A model generated the notes under the pieces. That model was not told where the DNA came from. It did no database searches and saw only the letters and a program-made list of their open reading frames with translations. The position numbers and the translations under genes are program-made. Positions 63,364 to 64,000 of a stretch of DNA of 64,000 nucleotides are shown here, in pieces; position 1 is the stretch's first letter; each line of letters begins with the position of its first letter. The DNA is from Chitinophagaceae bacterium (GTDB lineage Bacteria > Bacteroidota > Bacteroidia > Chitinophagales > Chitinophagaceae), in contig JADKJV010000005.1 in assembly GCA_016720825.1 (NCBI GenBank), forward strand, positions 157,385-221,384. The letters run 5' to 3'.

Positions 63364-64000
63364 TTACCTAGCATCCACCGTCATCCTGGATCCGGGTGCT
63401 AACGTCTGTGATACATTGAGGTGCAGGTACCTGAAGAGTCAATCTGGATTTCATAGCCTGCCGGTAAAACGGCCGGGGGAATCACACCGTCCTCCAGTTT
63501 GCAGCAACATTCAAATTTCCATTTCCCGTAAAAATGTATACAAAAGAAGCCGTGAAAGTGCTGGCAAAACCATCATTATTGCCACCCGTGTAAATACCGG
63601 GTAACAGGTTCTCCCCGGCTGCCAGTTTCATATTAAATCCGTCATTCGCCCCTCCCAGGTAAATTTGGAAGCGTTGCATTCAGGTCTTGTGAAAGCGTAA
63701 ACTGGAAACCATCATTACTGCCACCTTTATAAATACCTGGTGAACCGTTCTGGCTCACGGAAGAACTGAGATGGAAACCGTCATTTGAGCCTCCCAAATA
63801 AATACTGGCGATGCATTTTGGCTAACCACATTTGCGGAACGGGGATCACATCGTCGGGTCCGCCTTTATAAATACTGGGTGATGTGTTTGGCTGGCAGCA
63901 AGGGGAAAATGGAAACCCATCATCATTCCCCTTGTAAATATCAGGTGATGGATTCAGATTGGTAATTTGGAAATGTAAGAAAGCCATCATTAACGCCTCC
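63364..64000 (-). pseudogene. C-terminal end of a surface repeat protein, frameshifted (starts outside window)
   Basis: Minus-strand frames, switching several times, encode at least six units of the type IYKGGSNDGFQF, YLGGSNDGFHLSSS, IYLGGANDGFNMKL, IYTGGNNDGFAST. Then TGNGN-W-NVAANW and PAVLPAGYEIQIDSSGTCT, ending GSRMTVDAR at 63364. The repeat and its C-terminal cap (GNGNW...ANW...IPP) are common in Chitinophagaceae surface proteins. The 5' end is right of the window. Adjacent to and co-oriented with the SUMF1-type gene. Confidence 0.7.

Overview
The window looks like a chromosomal segment of a Bacteroidota bacterium, most likely Chitinophagaceae-like. Supporting signs are C-terminal type IX secretion (T9SS) sorting domains, DUF5686 barrels with an N-terminal carboxypeptidase-like domain, TPR/LuxR-type regulators, stand-alone LytTR regulators, TAnnTTTG-type -7 promoter elements and A+T-rich intergenic regions full of palindromic repeats. 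I see no tRNA, rRNA, CRISPR array, transposase or phage gene module.

Layout. 1-8.3 kb: two secreted surface proteins, one a giant repeat protein running off the left edge. 8.7-11.3 kb: a thioredoxin/small membrane protein operon divergent from a CoA-disulfide-reductase/rhodanese fusion (sulfane-sulfur and redox handling). 11.3-17 kb: a lipoprotein, a serpin, a DGC/acyltransferase fusion and a TPR-LuxR regulator. 17-25.9 kb: a small-protein/DUF4907/LytTR/kelch cluster, a DUF2330 protein and a DUF5686 outer-membrane barrel. 25.9-34.2 kb: patatin, two paralogous cytochromes c, DUF3179, an ATPase/nuclease, separated by palindromic repeats. 34.4-38 kb: a large T9SS protein with a Calx-beta domain. 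38-52 kb: a dense stress or low-energy island with four universal stress domains in three genes around a PAS histidine kinase and a receiver/cNMP-binding/Crp-type regulator, plus YtxH, YqjE-like, baeRF-like, YdjM-like, PLD and AI-2E genes. 52-58.8 kb: a thioredoxin-reductase-like enzyme, S41 peptidase, MDR and SDR oxidoreductases and an AraC regulator. 58.9-60.8 kb: a YcaO enzyme paired with a Tat-signal protein. 61.4-64 kb: an AraC relic and two badly frameshifted surface-protein genes.

How genes may work together. A Crp/Fnr-type box (TGAY-N4-RTCA) sits a near-constant distance (about 30 bp) upstream of a -7 element before the CoA-disulfide reductase, both cytochromes c, a universal stress gene, a lipoprotein and the baeRF operon. 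The receiver/cNMP/HTH protein in the island is the obvious candidate regulator. Separately, a 21-bp-pitch direct repeat occurs at the same position in the promoters of the SDR gene and the thioredoxin-reductase operon, and probably binds the adjacent AraC protein.

Caution on sequence quality. At least sixteen single-base frameshifts interrupt otherwise well-conserved genes, mostly at homopolymers and concentrated after 61.6 kb. Most 'pseudogenes' here may be sequencing or assembly errors.
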